From contig JAKEGN010000006.1 in the NCBI GenBank assembly GCA_022615525.1, positions 1 to 7,455 on the forward strand: a DNA stretch of 7,455 nucleotides, in the 5' to 3' direction. Source of the stretch: Woeseiaceae bacterium. GTDB lineage: Bacteria > Pseudomonadota > Gammaproteobacteria > Steroidobacterales > Woeseiaceae. Under the pieces are notes generated by a model. The model did no database searches. It was not told the DNA's origin and worked only from the letters and a program-made list of their open reading frames with translations. This document shows positions 1 through 7,410 of the stretch, one piece after another; the stretch's first letter is position 1, and each line of letters opens with the position of its first letter. The translations under genes were made by a program, and so were the position numbers.

Positions 1-1046
1 CCCCCTATTCCGGAGTCATAGCCAGGCTACATGCGCGGGCCGGCGATATCGTCGCGACGGGCGCCCCGCTGGTCGATTTTGCGGAGGCCGGTTCGGTTGC
101 CCGGCAACCGAAGAGCACGCCGGAACCCGAGGCCACGATGCCGGAAAAGGAAGATGCGGCGACGGTCGTCGGAAACGTGCCCACCGGCGGCGGCCTGTTG
201 CAGGAGACCGCCATTGCCGGAGGCGGCCGGCAGCGCAAGGGAGGCCGTGTCAAGGCGACTCCATCGGTCCGCACCGAGGCCCGGCGCCTAGGCGTTGACC
301 TCGCCGATGTCCCGGCCACCGGCAAGAATGGTCAGGTCACCAGTGGCGACCTGGCCCGGTACCAGAACACGGTAGCAAAACCGCGCCCTGCGCACACGAG
401 TCCCACGCCGGGCCGCTCCGAAGCCCTGCGCGGCCCCCGGCGTGCCATGGCACAAAGCATGACGCAGCATCGCAACGAGGTTGCGCTGTGCACCATCTTT
501 GACGATGCGGATATTCATGAGTGGATCATGAAACGCGACTTCACTGCACGGATCCTGCGCGCGACCGCGGCCGGTTGCGCCAAGGCGCCGGCGTTGAACG
601 GATTCTTCAACGCGCAAAGCATGAGTCATCAACAGGAGTCCCGGGTCGATATCGCATTGGCGGTCGACACGGACGACGGTCTCATCGTGCCGGTCATACG
701 GCATGTCGAGGAAATGACTCTCGACCAGATTCGCGACGAAGTGGCAAGGATGAAGAAAGCGACGCTGGATCGCACCGTCGCTCCGCAGGACATGGTCAAT
801 TACACGATTACCGTTTCGAATTTCGGCATGCTTGCGGGACGTTACGCGACGCCATTGATGGTGCCGCCCACCGTTGCCATACTCGGCACGGGCAAACTGC
901 AACACGATGTCGTCGCCGTAATGGGCGGCATCGAAGTTCATCGCAGGATTCCATTGTCGCTGAGTTTCGATCATCGATGCATTACCGGCGGCGAGGCCTG
1001 CCGGTTCCTTGCAGCGGTAATCGACGATCTGGAAAAACCGCAGTAG
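1..1046 (+). CDS. 2-oxo acid dehydrogenase complex E2 subunit (dihydrolipoamide acyltransferase), 5'-truncated
   Basis: This is the acyltransferase core of a pyruvate- or branched-chain-type 2-oxo acid dehydrogenase complex; it moves an acyl group from a lipoyl arm to CoA in the cytoplasm. The frame is open from the left edge (first full codon at 3), with 347 codons visible before TAG at 1044-1046. Nucleotides 3-89 encode the end of a lipoyl domain (PYSGVIARLHARAGDIVATG); its lipoylated lysine lies outside the window. A linker follows, then an E3/E1-binding domain at about 246-360 (TPSVRTEARRLGVDL, then GKNGQVTSGDL). The catalytic domain spans about 411-1043, with SNFG at 816-827, AGRYATP and VPPTVAILG. 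The active-site motif reads DHRCITGG (969-992), with His at 972-974 but Thr where HxxxDG normally has Asp. ATG 138 is internal, not the start. The substrate cannot be told from this fragment; some related E2s sit in branched-chain clusters. Confidence 0.93.
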   Translation, partial: PYSGVIARLHARAGDIVATGAPLVDFAEAGSVARQPKSTPEPEATMPEKEDAATVVGNVPTGGGLLQETAIAGGGRQRKGGRVKATPSVRTEARRLGVDLADVPATGKNGQVTSGDLARYQNTVAKPRPAHTSPTPGRSEALRGPRRAMAQSMTQHRNEVALCTIFDDADIHEWIMKRDFTARILRATAAGCAKAPALNGFFNAQSMSHQQESRVDIALAVDTDDGLIVPVIRHVEEMTLDQIRDEVARMKKATLDRTVAPQDMVNYTITVSNFGMLAGRYATPLMVPPTVAILGTGKLQHDVVAVMGGIEVHRRIPLSLSFDHRCITGGEACRFLAAVIDDLEKPQ

Positions 1047-1093
1047 TTCGTTATAGAGTCCCGCCAACTCCCCCATACCAGACCAGCCGGCCC

Positions 1094-1097
1094 GGAG
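1094..1097 (+). promoter_or_regulatory. Shine-Dalgarno site for the glutamate dehydrogenase
   Basis: GGAG lies 9 nt before the GTG at 1107. It decides the start: the first in-frame ATG is only at 1260, already inside conserved N-terminal sequence and without a comparable purine-rich site. Seen in the sequence; its use is inferred. Confidence 0.65.
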
Positions 1098-1106
1098 CGT
1101 CTGCAA

Positions 1107-4100
1107 GTGCCAGCACAAAAACACCGTCGCAGCAGCGACCTGCCGCAAAACCTGATCGACGACATCATCGCGGCCAGACCGGCTTCAAGCGTCCTGCGTA
1201 ACCGCGCGAAGATCAATCAGTTCCTGTCGCAGTATTTCGCCAATGTTCCCGTCGATGACATGGTCGGGAAGCCGCCGAAGATCATGGGCCTGGCGGCCGT
1301 CTCGCATCTCGAGTTTGCCAGAACGCGCAAATCCGGCGAGGTGAAGCTCAGAATCTTCAATCCCACAGAGAAAGTGGACGGCTACGACTCGAAGTACACG
1401 ATCGTCGAGATGGTCAATGACAATATGCCGTTCCTCGTGGATTCGGTGTCCGCGGCCATCGCCCACCAGGACCTCGCGGTGCACATGACCATCCACCCGG
1501 TGCTACGGGTGCGGCGCGATGCTCGCGGCAAGCTGCTCGAGGTCCTCGAGCGCAATGCGACGGGCGGTATCGCCGAGTCCTATGTGCGATTCTCGGTCGA
1601 TCGCGAACCTGACCTGCATCATCTCAAGGTACTGGAACAGGAGGTCCTCAAGGTACTCGCCGACGTGAGATCGGCCGTGCGCGACTGGCCGGACATGCGA
1701 GCCAGGATGCTCGAGTCCAGTACGTCGCTGGGCAAGGAGCGTCACGGCGCGGACCCTGAATTGCTGCAGGAAAGCGAGGCGTTGCTGCGCTGGATGGCCG
1801 ACGATCACTTCACTTTCCTTGGTTACCGGGAATACCGGCTGCTGAAACGAGGGGAAAGGCTGTTCCTGCGCCCTGTCAAGGGCACCGGACTCGGCGTGCT
1901 GACGAAGGACGAACGCGGCGGCGGAGCGATCGAACTCAGCAAGGAAATGCGCAAGCTCACGCGCAGCAAGGACTTGTTGATCATCACCAAAGCGAATTCG
2001 CGCTCGACGGTGCATCGCTCCAGCTACCTCGACTATGTCGGCGTCAAGGTATTCGATTCGAAGGGCAATGCTGTCGGCGAGCGGCGTTTTCTCGGACTAT
2101 TCACGTCCGTAACCTACAGCGAGAGCCCGAGAAACATCCCGCTGCTGCGACTCAAGGTGAGGCGCGTGCTCGACCGGTCGCAGCTCGACCCCTCCGGCCA
2201 TCGGGGCAAGGCATTGCTGCACATACTCGAGTCGTACCCGCGCGACGAGCTGTTCCAGAGCTCCATACAGGATCTCGTACGTACCACGAACGGCATACTC
2301 AATCTCCAGGACCGGCGGCGGGTCAAGTTCTTTCTCCGCCGGGACGCGTTTCGTCGCTTCTTTTCCTGCATCGTCTACATTCCCCGCGAGAAGTACACGA
2401 CTGCGGTTCGCCGCAGGGTCGAAGACATACTGCAACGTGCACTGATGGGCATCTCCGTTGATACCAGCGTACAGATTTCAGATTCCCCGCTGGCCAGGAT
2501 GCACACGATCGTCAGGACGGGGATGACGGACAAGCCGCAAATAAGTATCCGGGAAATCGAGCAAAAGATTGCGGAGGCCGTGGTCACCTGGCGCGACAAG
2601 CTGCGCAGCCAGCTCAGCAGCCGATTCGGCGAGGCGGACGGCCACGCGCTTTACCGGGCATACGGACAGAGTTTCAACCTTGCGTACCAGGGCGACACGC
2701 CGCCGGTCGTCGCCTGCCTCGATATCAAACGCATTGACGGCCTGGTAAAGGGCGAGCACGACAATACGCTGTTGTTGCACAAGGCGCCGGGTGCCGCTCC
2801 GGATCACCTGAATTTCCGCACCTTCTCCGCAGACGAGCCGCTGCTGCTCTCGCGGGTCTTGCCGATGCTCGAGGACATGGGTGCCTTCGTTCTCAGCGAG
2901 CGCCCTTACAAACTGACGCTGCGGCGTGGCCGCCAATTCTGGATCCAGGATTTCGAACTGCGATTCACAGGCGCGGACGAGCTCGATCTCGACTCCGTCT
3001 CGGCGAGCTTCCAGGACAGCTTCAAACAGGCGTGGCGAGGGATCACGGAGAGCGACGGGTTCGACCGACTGGTGCTCGCGGCGGACCTGGACTGGCGACA
3101 GGTCTCGCTGGTCCGGTGTTACGCAAAGTACCTGTTGCAACTGGGCATCCCTTTCAGCCAGAAATACATGGAGGACGTACTTGCCGACCATGCCGGGCTT
3201 GTGAGGAGCCTGGTACGGCAGTTCGAGCTGCAGTTCGATCCCTCGATAGGGAAAAAGGACCGGGCAGCGGAATTGGAGCACTGCCTGGCGGGTATTTCGC
3301 GGAAGATCGCGCGTGCAAACAGCGTCGACGAAGACCGTATCCTCAGCGCATTCGCCGGCACGATCAGTGCGACGCTGCGAAGCAACTATTATCAACGCGA
3401 CAGCAACGGCGAGTTCAAGCCATGCATTTCGATCAAGCTCGATCCTGCCAGGATTCCCGAAGCGCCAAAGCCGCGGCCGAAGTTCGAAGTATTCGTATAC
3501 TCGCCGCGCGTCGAGGGCGTTCACCTGCGCGGCGGATATGTTGCACGCGGGGGCATACGCTGGTCCGATCGCCGCGAGGACTTTCGTACCGAAGTCCTTG
3601 GACTGATGAAAGCGCAGGTCGTGAAAAATACGGTCATTGTCCCGACCGGTGCCAAGGGCGGTTTCGTACCGAAGCGCATGCCCAGGGGCGATCGGGACGT
3701 CGTACTCGCGGAAGGGATCGCCTGTTACAAGATCTTCATCCGCGGATTGCTCGATATCACCGACAACATCGTCGATGGCAAAGTCATTACGCCCGCCAAC
3801 GTCATTCGCCGCGACGGCGACGATCCATACCTCGTTGTTGCCGCGGACAAGGGCACGGCCACGTTCTCCGACATCGCCAACAGCGTGTCGGTGGAATACG
3901 GATTCTGGCTCGACGATGCGTTTGCATCCGGCGGATCCGCCGGATACGACCACAAGAAGATGGGCATCACCGCACGCGGCGCCTGGGAAGCGGTGAAGCG
4001 CCATTTCCGGGAACAGGGAATTGACGTGCAGAAGGAGCCTTTCACCGTTGCCGGTATCGGTGACATGAGCGGTGACGTATTCGGTAATGGCCTGCTGCAG

Positions 4101-5936
4101 TCGACCATGATCAAACTGCTTGCTGCGTTCAATCACGAACACATTTTCCTGGATCCGCGGCCGGATCCGCAGGCCAGCTTCGATGAACGCAAGAGACTGT
4201 TTGCGCTGCCGCGCTCTTCCTGGGCCGACTACAACGAAAAACTGATCTCCGAGGGTGGCGGCATTCATTCGCGGCAGGCCAAGCAGATCAAGCTGAGCCG
4301 CGAAGTCAGGGAAATGCTCGGTACCGAAGCAGCGACGATGCAACCGAACGAACTTATCCGCGCCATCCTGCGGATGCCGGTCGACCTGTTATGGAACGGC
4401 GGGATCGGTACGTATATCAAAGCGAGCACCGAAGGAAACCTGGAGGTCGGCGATCGCAGTAACGACAACCTGCGTGTCAATGCCAACCAGCTGCGATGCA
4501 AGGTGATCGGCGAAGGCGGAAACCTCGGCCTGACACAGCGCGGTCGTATCGAGTACAGCCTGAACGGCGGCCGCGTCAATACGGACTTCATCGACAATTC
4601 CGGCGGCGTCGACAGCTCCGACCGGGAAGTCAACATCAAGATCCTGCTGAGTGCAGCAGAGAAGGAAAAAGGCCTGACGCGTCCGCAGCGAAACAGGCTG
4701 CTCGCGCAAATGACCGACGATGTCGCCGCCTTCGTGCTGCGCAACAATTACCTGCAGTCCCAGGCAATCAGCATGATGGAAGCGCACGCGAGCGAGAGAC
4801 TGGACGAGTCGGCGCGCCTGATCCAGAACCTGGAAAAGTCGGGTTTGCTCGATCGCGCCCTCGAGTACCTTCCGGACGAGGCGGAAATCGACGAACGGCG
4901 CGAGAAGAAACAGGGACTCACGCGTCCCGAGATCGCGGTTATACTCAGCTACGCCAAGATCGACCTGTACAACGGCCTCGCGGAATCTCCCCAGTCACTC
5001 GAGGACTTCCTGACCACGGATCCGCAACGATACTTTCCAGCCGTATTGCGGCGCCGCTACGGCGATCTCATCCCGGGACACCGCCTGAGCCGCGAGATTC
5101 TTGCAACCCTCATTGCGAACAACATCGTCAATCGAATGGGTCCTGCATTCGTCAAGCGCGTGCAGAACGATACCGGTGCCGACGTCGTCGCGATAGCCCG
5201 CGCCTATGTCGTCGCGCGCGAGGTCTGTGATGCCACCGAAATCTGGCGAACCATAGAATCGCTGGATAACCAGATTCCGGCAACCGTACAGCAGGACATG
5301 ATGTTCGAGGTCAGCCGCATACTCAGGCATGCCTGTTACTGGCTGTTGTGGCGTTACGGAGATGCACTGGACATCGTCGCCGCCGTCGAACACCTCAAGC
5401 CGGGAATGACCACGGTTTACGCGAAGGTCCAGAGTTTCGTCTCGAATGTCTCCAAAGAGCGGTTGAAGGCGATTGCCGACGAACACATGCAGCGCGGGAC
5501 GCCGGAAAAACTGGCGCGAAAAATGGCCGGACTGCTGCTGACTCGCGGCGGCCTGGACATAGCCGACCTCGCGAATATCCATAAGAAAGACATTACCGAA
5601 ACGGCGCGAATGTACTCGACGCTGAGCGAACGGCTCGGATTCATATGGCTCAACCGGTCGGTCGAGGACCTTGCCGTGCAGGGACGCTGGCAGGCTATCG
5701 CCCGCAGCAACCTGCGTGACGAGTTCTACCGCTTGAGACGAGAGCTTTCAGCCAGCCTGTTGAAGCGCCGCAGCAAATTGAAACCGATCGACATTTTCGA
5801 AGCGTGGCTCGAGGAGAACGGGGCTGCCGTGCGCCAACTGGATGCCGTGATCGCAGAAATGCGGTTGCGCCCGGAAATCGACTTTGCCACATTGTCGGTT
5901 GCCGCACAGGAACTCCGGCGATTGGCCGGCGGTTGA
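1107..5936 (+). CDS. gdhB: NAD-specific glutamate dehydrogenase, large (about 180 kDa) type
   Basis: It catalyses the reversible oxidative deamination of glutamate to 2-oxoglutarate and ammonia with NAD, usually in the catabolic direction. At 1609 residues it matches the family's usual length of about 1600. The N-terminal half looks regulatory, with ACT-like segments: NDNMPFLVDS (104-113), WMADDHFTFLGYREY (229-243), HRSSYLDYVGVKVFD (from 303), RRDAFRRFF (from 411) and FRTFSADEPLL (from 570). The catalytic core holds ARGGIRWSDRREDFRTEV (813-830), KN at 840-841 and VPTGAKGGF (845-853). K850 matches the catalytic lysine of the GGxKGG motif in small hexameric GDHs, and K840 a substrate-binding lysine. 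GIGDMSGDVFGNG (983-995), WNGGIGTY (1096-1103), GEGGN (1135-1139) and DNSGGVDSSD (1163-1172) complete the core; the rest is mainly helical, including QGLTRPEIAV (1269-1278). The start is GTG with GGAG 9 nt upstream. It lies 60 bp after the E2 stop and no frame disruption is seen. The symbol follows Pseudomonas usage. Confidence 0.97.
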   Translation: MPAQKHRRSSDLPQNLIDDIIAARPASSVLRNRAKINQFLSQYFANVPVDDMVGKPPKIMGLAAVSHLEFARTRKSGEVKLRIFNPTEKVDGYDSKYTIVEMVNDNMPFLVDSVSAAIAHQDLAVHMTIHPVLRVRRDARGKLLEVLERNATGGIAESYVRFSVDREPDLHHLKVLEQEVLKVLADVRSAVRDWPDMRARMLESSTSLGKERHGADPELLQESEALLRWMADDHFTFLGYREYRLLKRGERLFLRPVKGTGLGVLTKDERGGGAIELSKEMRKLTRSKDLLIITKANSRSTVHRSSYLDYVGVKVFDSKGNAVGERRFLGLFTSVTYSESPRNIPLLRLKVRRVLDRSQLDPSGHRGKALLHILESYPRDELFQSSIQDLVRTTNGILNLQDRRRVKFFLRRDAFRRFFSCIVYIPREKYTTAVRRRVEDILQRALMGISVDTSVQISDSPLARMHTIVRTGMTDKPQISIREIEQKIAEAVVTWRDKLRSQLSSRFGEADGHALYRAYGQSFNLAYQGDTPPVVACLDIKRIDGLVKGEHDNTLLLHKAPGAAPDHLNFRTFSADEPLLLSRVLPMLEDMGAFVLSERPYKLTLRRGRQFWIQDFELRFTGADELDLDSVSASFQDSFKQAWRGITESDGFDRLVLAADLDWRQVSLVRCYAKYLLQLGIPFSQKYMEDVLADHAGLVRSLVRQFELQFDPSIGKKDRAAELEHCLAGISRKIARANSVDEDRILSAFAGTISATLRSNYYQRDSNGEFKPCISIKLDPARIPEAPKPRPKFEVFVYSPRVEGVHLRGGYVARGGIRWSDRREDFRTEVLGLMKAQVVKNTVIVPTGAKGGFVPKRMPRGDRDVVLAEGIACYKIFIRGLLDITDNIVDGKVITPANVIRRDGDDPYLVVAADKGTATFSDIANSVSVEYGFWLDDAFASGGSAGYDHKKMGITARGAWEAVKRHFREQGIDVQKEPFTVAGIGDMSGDVFGNGLLQSTMIKLLAAFNHEHIFLDPRPDPQASFDERKRLFALPRSSWADYNEKLISEGGGIHSRQAKQIKLSREVREMLGTEAATMQPNELIRAILRMPVDLLWNGGIGTYIKASTEGNLEVGDRSNDNLRVNANQLRCKVIGEGGNLGLTQRGRIEYSLNGGRVNTDFIDNSGGVDSSDREVNIKILLSAAEKEKGLTRPQRNRLLAQMTDDVAAFVLRNNYLQSQAISMMEAHASERLDESARLIQNLEKSGLLDRALEYLPDEAEIDERREKKQGLTRPEIAVILSYAKIDLYNGLAESPQSLEDFLTTDPQRYFPAVLRRRYGDLIPGHRLSREILATLIANNIVNRMGPAFVKRVQNDTGADVVAIARAYVVAREVCDATEIWRTIESLDNQIPATVQQDMMFEVSRILRHACYWLLWRYGDALDIVAAVEHLKPGMTTVYAKVQSFVSNVSKERLKAIADEHMQRGTPEKLARKMAGLLLTRGGLDIADLANIHKKDITETARMYSTLSERLGFIWLNRSVEDLAVQGRWQAIARSNLRDEFYRLRRELSASLLKRRSKLKPIDIFEAWLEENGAAVRQLDAVIAEMRLRPEIDFATLSVAAQELRRLAGG

Positions 5937-5952
5937 CAACACCGGAAGCCCA

Positions 5953-5957
5953 GGGAG
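5953..5957 (+). promoter_or_regulatory. Shine-Dalgarno site for gpmA
   Basis: GGGAG precedes two adjacent ATG codons at 5960 and 5963. Spacing is 2 nt to the first and 5 nt to the second, so the second is the more likely start; the proteins differ by one methionine. The site lies in the 26-bp gap after the glutamate dehydrogenase stop, which leaves no room for a normal promoter and argues for cotranscription. Confidence 0.65.
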
Positions 5958-5962
5958 CAATG

Positions 5963-6706
5963 ATGCCCGGACGACTCGTGCTTTGCCGTCACGGGCAAAG
6001 TATCTGGAACCTGCAGAACCTATTTACCGGCTGGACCGATGTCGACCTCACGGAGCAGGGACGCGCGGAAGCGATCAGTGCCGGCCGCGAGGTTCGCAAC
6101 CTGGATTTTGCCATCGACATCGCTTACACGTCTGTCCTGAAACGGGCGATACGAACCCTGTGGTTGATGCTGGACGAAATGGATCGCATGTGGATCCCGG
6201 TCATTCGCGACTGGCGGCTCAATGAACGCCACTACGGTGCCTTGCAAGGACTCGACAAGGCCGAGACATCCGCCAGGTACGGGGCCGAGCAGGTGCTGGT
6301 CTGGAGGCGAAGCTACAGCACGGCACCTCCCGCACTCGATCCGGCGGATGACAGGCATCCCCGGCACGACTCGCGCTACGCCGGGATCGCCGGGCTGCCG
6401 GCGACCGAGTCGCTGGCCACCACGCTGGAGCGCGTCCGGCCCTGCTGGCATGAGCTGCTCGCACCGGACCTCAAGGCCGGCAAGCACGTACTCGTCGCCG
6501 CGCACGGCAACAGTCTTCGCGCATTGATCAAGATGCTCGACGGAATTTCTGACGAGGACATCACGGGCTTCAACATTCCGACCGGGGTCCCGATCGTCTA
6601 TGAGTTCGATGGCAAGCTCGAACCTCGCTCGCGTCGCTTCCTCGGCGACCCGGATGCAATAGCGGCCGCGACCGCCGCAGTTGCAAACCAGGCCACGGCC
6701 AGATGA
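5963..6706 (+). CDS. gpmA: 2,3-bisphosphoglycerate-dependent phosphoglycerate mutase
   Basis: This cytoplasmic enzyme interconverts 3-phosphoglycerate and 2-phosphoglycerate in glycolysis and gluconeogenesis through a phosphohistidine intermediate. The 247 residues compare with 250 in E. coli GpmA, and similarity runs end to end. The phosphohistidine motif LCRHGQSIWN places the nucleophile at H10, with Q in place of the E of E. coli RHGES. NLFTGWTDVDLTEQG, then NERHYGALQGL with the acid/base E88 (87-97), WRRSY and HPRHDSRYAG follow. The second active-site histidine is H181 in AAHGNSLRALIK, and NIPTGVPIVYEFDG lies near the end. The Ala-rich tail (DAIAAATAAVANQ) resembles the E. coli C-terminus, so the gene looks complete. 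The frame is open further upstream to an ATG at 5804 inside the dehydrogenase gene, but family homology begins at 5963. The stop overlaps the start of the next gene. I see no cue to its regulation. Confidence 0.97.
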   Translation: MPGRLVLCRHGQSIWNLQNLFTGWTDVDLTEQGRAEAISAGREVRNLDFAIDIAYTSVLKRAIRTLWLMLDEMDRMWIPVIRDWRLNERHYGALQGLDKAETSARYGAEQVLVWRRSYSTAPPALDPADDRHPRHDSRYAGIAGLPATESLATTLERVRPCWHELLAPDLKAGKHVLVAAHGNSLRALIKMLDGISDEDITGFNIPTGVPIVYEFDGKLEPRSRRFLGDPDAIAAATAAVANQATAR

Positions 6707-7230
6707 TTGCGAGCCTCGGCGAGCGACGGCCGCAGTTCGAAGGGACGGATCATTTCGTTGCTTACAATGCCACCATCATCGGCAGCGTGCGGATCGGTCA
6801 GGGTGCCAGCATCTGGTTCAATGTCGTGATCAGGGGCGACAACGACTGGATCGAGATCGGCGAGAACTCCAATATCCAGGATGGATCGGTCCTGCACACG
6901 GATACCGGCATACGATTGCAGATCGGCCGCAACGTGACAGTCGGCCATCGGGTCATGCTGCACGGATGCCGTATTGGCGACGGATCGCTGGTCGGCATAG
7001 GCAGCACGATCCTGAACAACGCGCGCATCGGAAACAATTGCCTGGTCGGCGCTCATTCACTCGTCACGGAAGGCAAGGAGTTTCCGGATGGCGTCCTGAT
7101 TCTCGGTTCCCCGGCCAGGGTCCTGCGCCCTCTCAAAGCGGATGAGTTCGCCCTGCTCCAGGCGTCGGCGCGGCACTATGTCGAAAACGGGCGCCGCTAC
7201 GCCTCCGAGCCCGCGCTGCACGAGGACTGA
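6703..7230 (+). CDS. gamma-carbonic anhydrase family protein (YrdA/CaiE/PaaY-like hexapeptide-repeat protein)
   Basis: It is a 175-residue left-handed parallel beta-helix protein, expected to form a trimer with metal sites between subunits. Hexapeptide repeats run through the middle: ATIIGSVRIGQGASIW, IEIGENSNIQDGSVLHTD, LQIGRNVTVGHRVMLHGC and CRIGDGSLVGIGSTIL. The three metal-binding histidines of the family are present: H65 in VLHTD, and H82 and H87 in VGHRVMLHGC. R44 in IRGD and Q59 in NIQDG match further conserved active-site positions, and GSPARVLRPL leads into a C-terminal helix. E. coli YrdA is 184 residues. The acidic loop of the archaeal Cam enzyme is not evident, as in many bacterial members, so carbonic anhydrase activity is plausible but unproven. 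The ATG (6703-6705) overlaps the gpmA TGA, and only a weak AGG (6690-6692) precedes it, so translation is probably coupled to gpmA. Confidence 0.92.
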   Translation: MIASLGERRPQFEGTDHFVAYNATIIGSVRIGQGASIWFNVVIRGDNDWIEIGENSNIQDGSVLHTDTGIRLQIGRNVTVGHRVMLHGCRIGDGSLVGIGSTILNNARIGNNCLVGAHSLVTEGKEFPDGVLILGSPARVLRPLKADEFALLQASARHYVENGRRYASEPALHED

Positions 7231-7251
7231 CCGAAAAGCCGCTGCGGGGAG

Positions 7252-7327
7252 AAAGGTGCCGGATTTGTTCGGCGACCGAGCAAGGCACTGCAGCCGGGAC
7301 GTGGCCTAGGTAAAAGGTGCCGGATTT
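7252..7327. repeat. Direct repeat pair AAAGGTGCCGGATTT
   Basis: Two identical 15-bp copies lie at 7252-7266 and 7313-7327, offset by 61 bp, in the non-coding tail after the last gene. After the shared part the first copy continues GTTC and the second ATTTTCC. From memory, motifs of the style GGTGCCGGATTTATTTTC and GGGGAC-GGATTTATTTTC are dispersed between genes in many gammaproteobacteria, often near REP-associated tyrosine (Y1) transposase genes. The repeat is seen directly; the family link is inference. Confidence 0.7.
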
Positions 7328-7343
7328 ATTTTCCACCTAGCCC
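7303..7343. repeat. Imperfect inverted repeat enclosing the second direct-repeat copy
   Basis: CTAGGT (7306-7311) pairs with ACCTAG (7335-7340). Inside, AAAA (7312-7315) pairs with TTTT (7329-7332), leaving a two-base CC bulge. Outside, GG (7303-7304) pairs with CC (7342-7343) across a C-C mismatch. The loop is GGTGCCGGATTTA. No T-run follows the stem, so it is not a classic intrinsic terminator, although it might still weaken transcription leaving the operon. It may be a folded repeat unit of a REP/RAYT-type element. Confidence 0.5.
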
Positions 7344-7390
7344 GACTTTCGCAACTCGCGCCTGATTTCCGGCCATTGTGGCGATTTTCT

Positions 7391-7410
7391 GTGCGCAAGT
7401 GGTTGCGCGT
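7391..7410. repeat. Short perfect inverted repeat GCGCAA-GTGG-TTGCGC
   Basis: A 6-bp perfect stem (7393-7398 with 7403-7408) closes a GTGG tetraloop, and two flanking G-T wobble pairs could extend it to 8 bp. The size suits a REP-like palindrome, but a stem this short can arise by chance in GC-rich DNA. No T-run follows. Confidence 0.35.

Noticed and set aside
813..818. Arg in ARGGIRW (residues 813-819; nt 3543-3563) of the dehydrogenase, where small GDHs have a substrate-binding Lys (KGGLRF). Coordinates given here are residue numbers.
   Set aside because: As far as I recall, ARGG(L/I)RWSDR is the normal form in the large GDH family, so it is not a peculiarity of this gene.
1029..1057. A possible promoter before the dehydrogenase: CTGGAA (1029-1034), 17 bp, TATAGA (1052-1057).
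   Set aside because: Only 3 of 6 and 4 of 6 consensus bases match, which is too weak to call, though an internal promoter is not excluded.
288..1148. A 286-codon minus-strand frame opposite the E2 gene.
   Set aside because: The E2 frame carries all expected domains; the antisense product resembles nothing and spans the E2/dehydrogenase gap without a recognisable ribosome site.
3032..4024. A 330-codon + strand frame overlapping the catalytic core of the glutamate dehydrogenase.
   Set aside because: It is Arg-rich and low in hydrophobic residues, with no domain resemblance, and the overlapped frame is strongly conserved. It is a shadow frame.
2478..4343. A 621-codon open frame on the minus strand inside the glutamate dehydrogenase gene.
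   Set aside because: It lies wholly antisense to a clearly conserved enzyme; the translation is rich in Arg, His and Val, resembles no family, and is expected as a codon-bias shadow in GC-rich DNA.
5804..5962. An upstream extension of gpmA to an ATG at 5804, giving 300 codons.
   Set aside because: It would overlap the end of the dehydrogenase by over 130 bp; the added residues have no match in the family, and a good ribosome site with two ATG codons exists at 5953-5965.
7254..7289. GTGCC (7256-7260) with GGCAC (7284-7288) as a terminator hairpin after the last gene.
   Set aside because: The stem is only 5-6 bp with a loop of over 20 nt and no following T-run.
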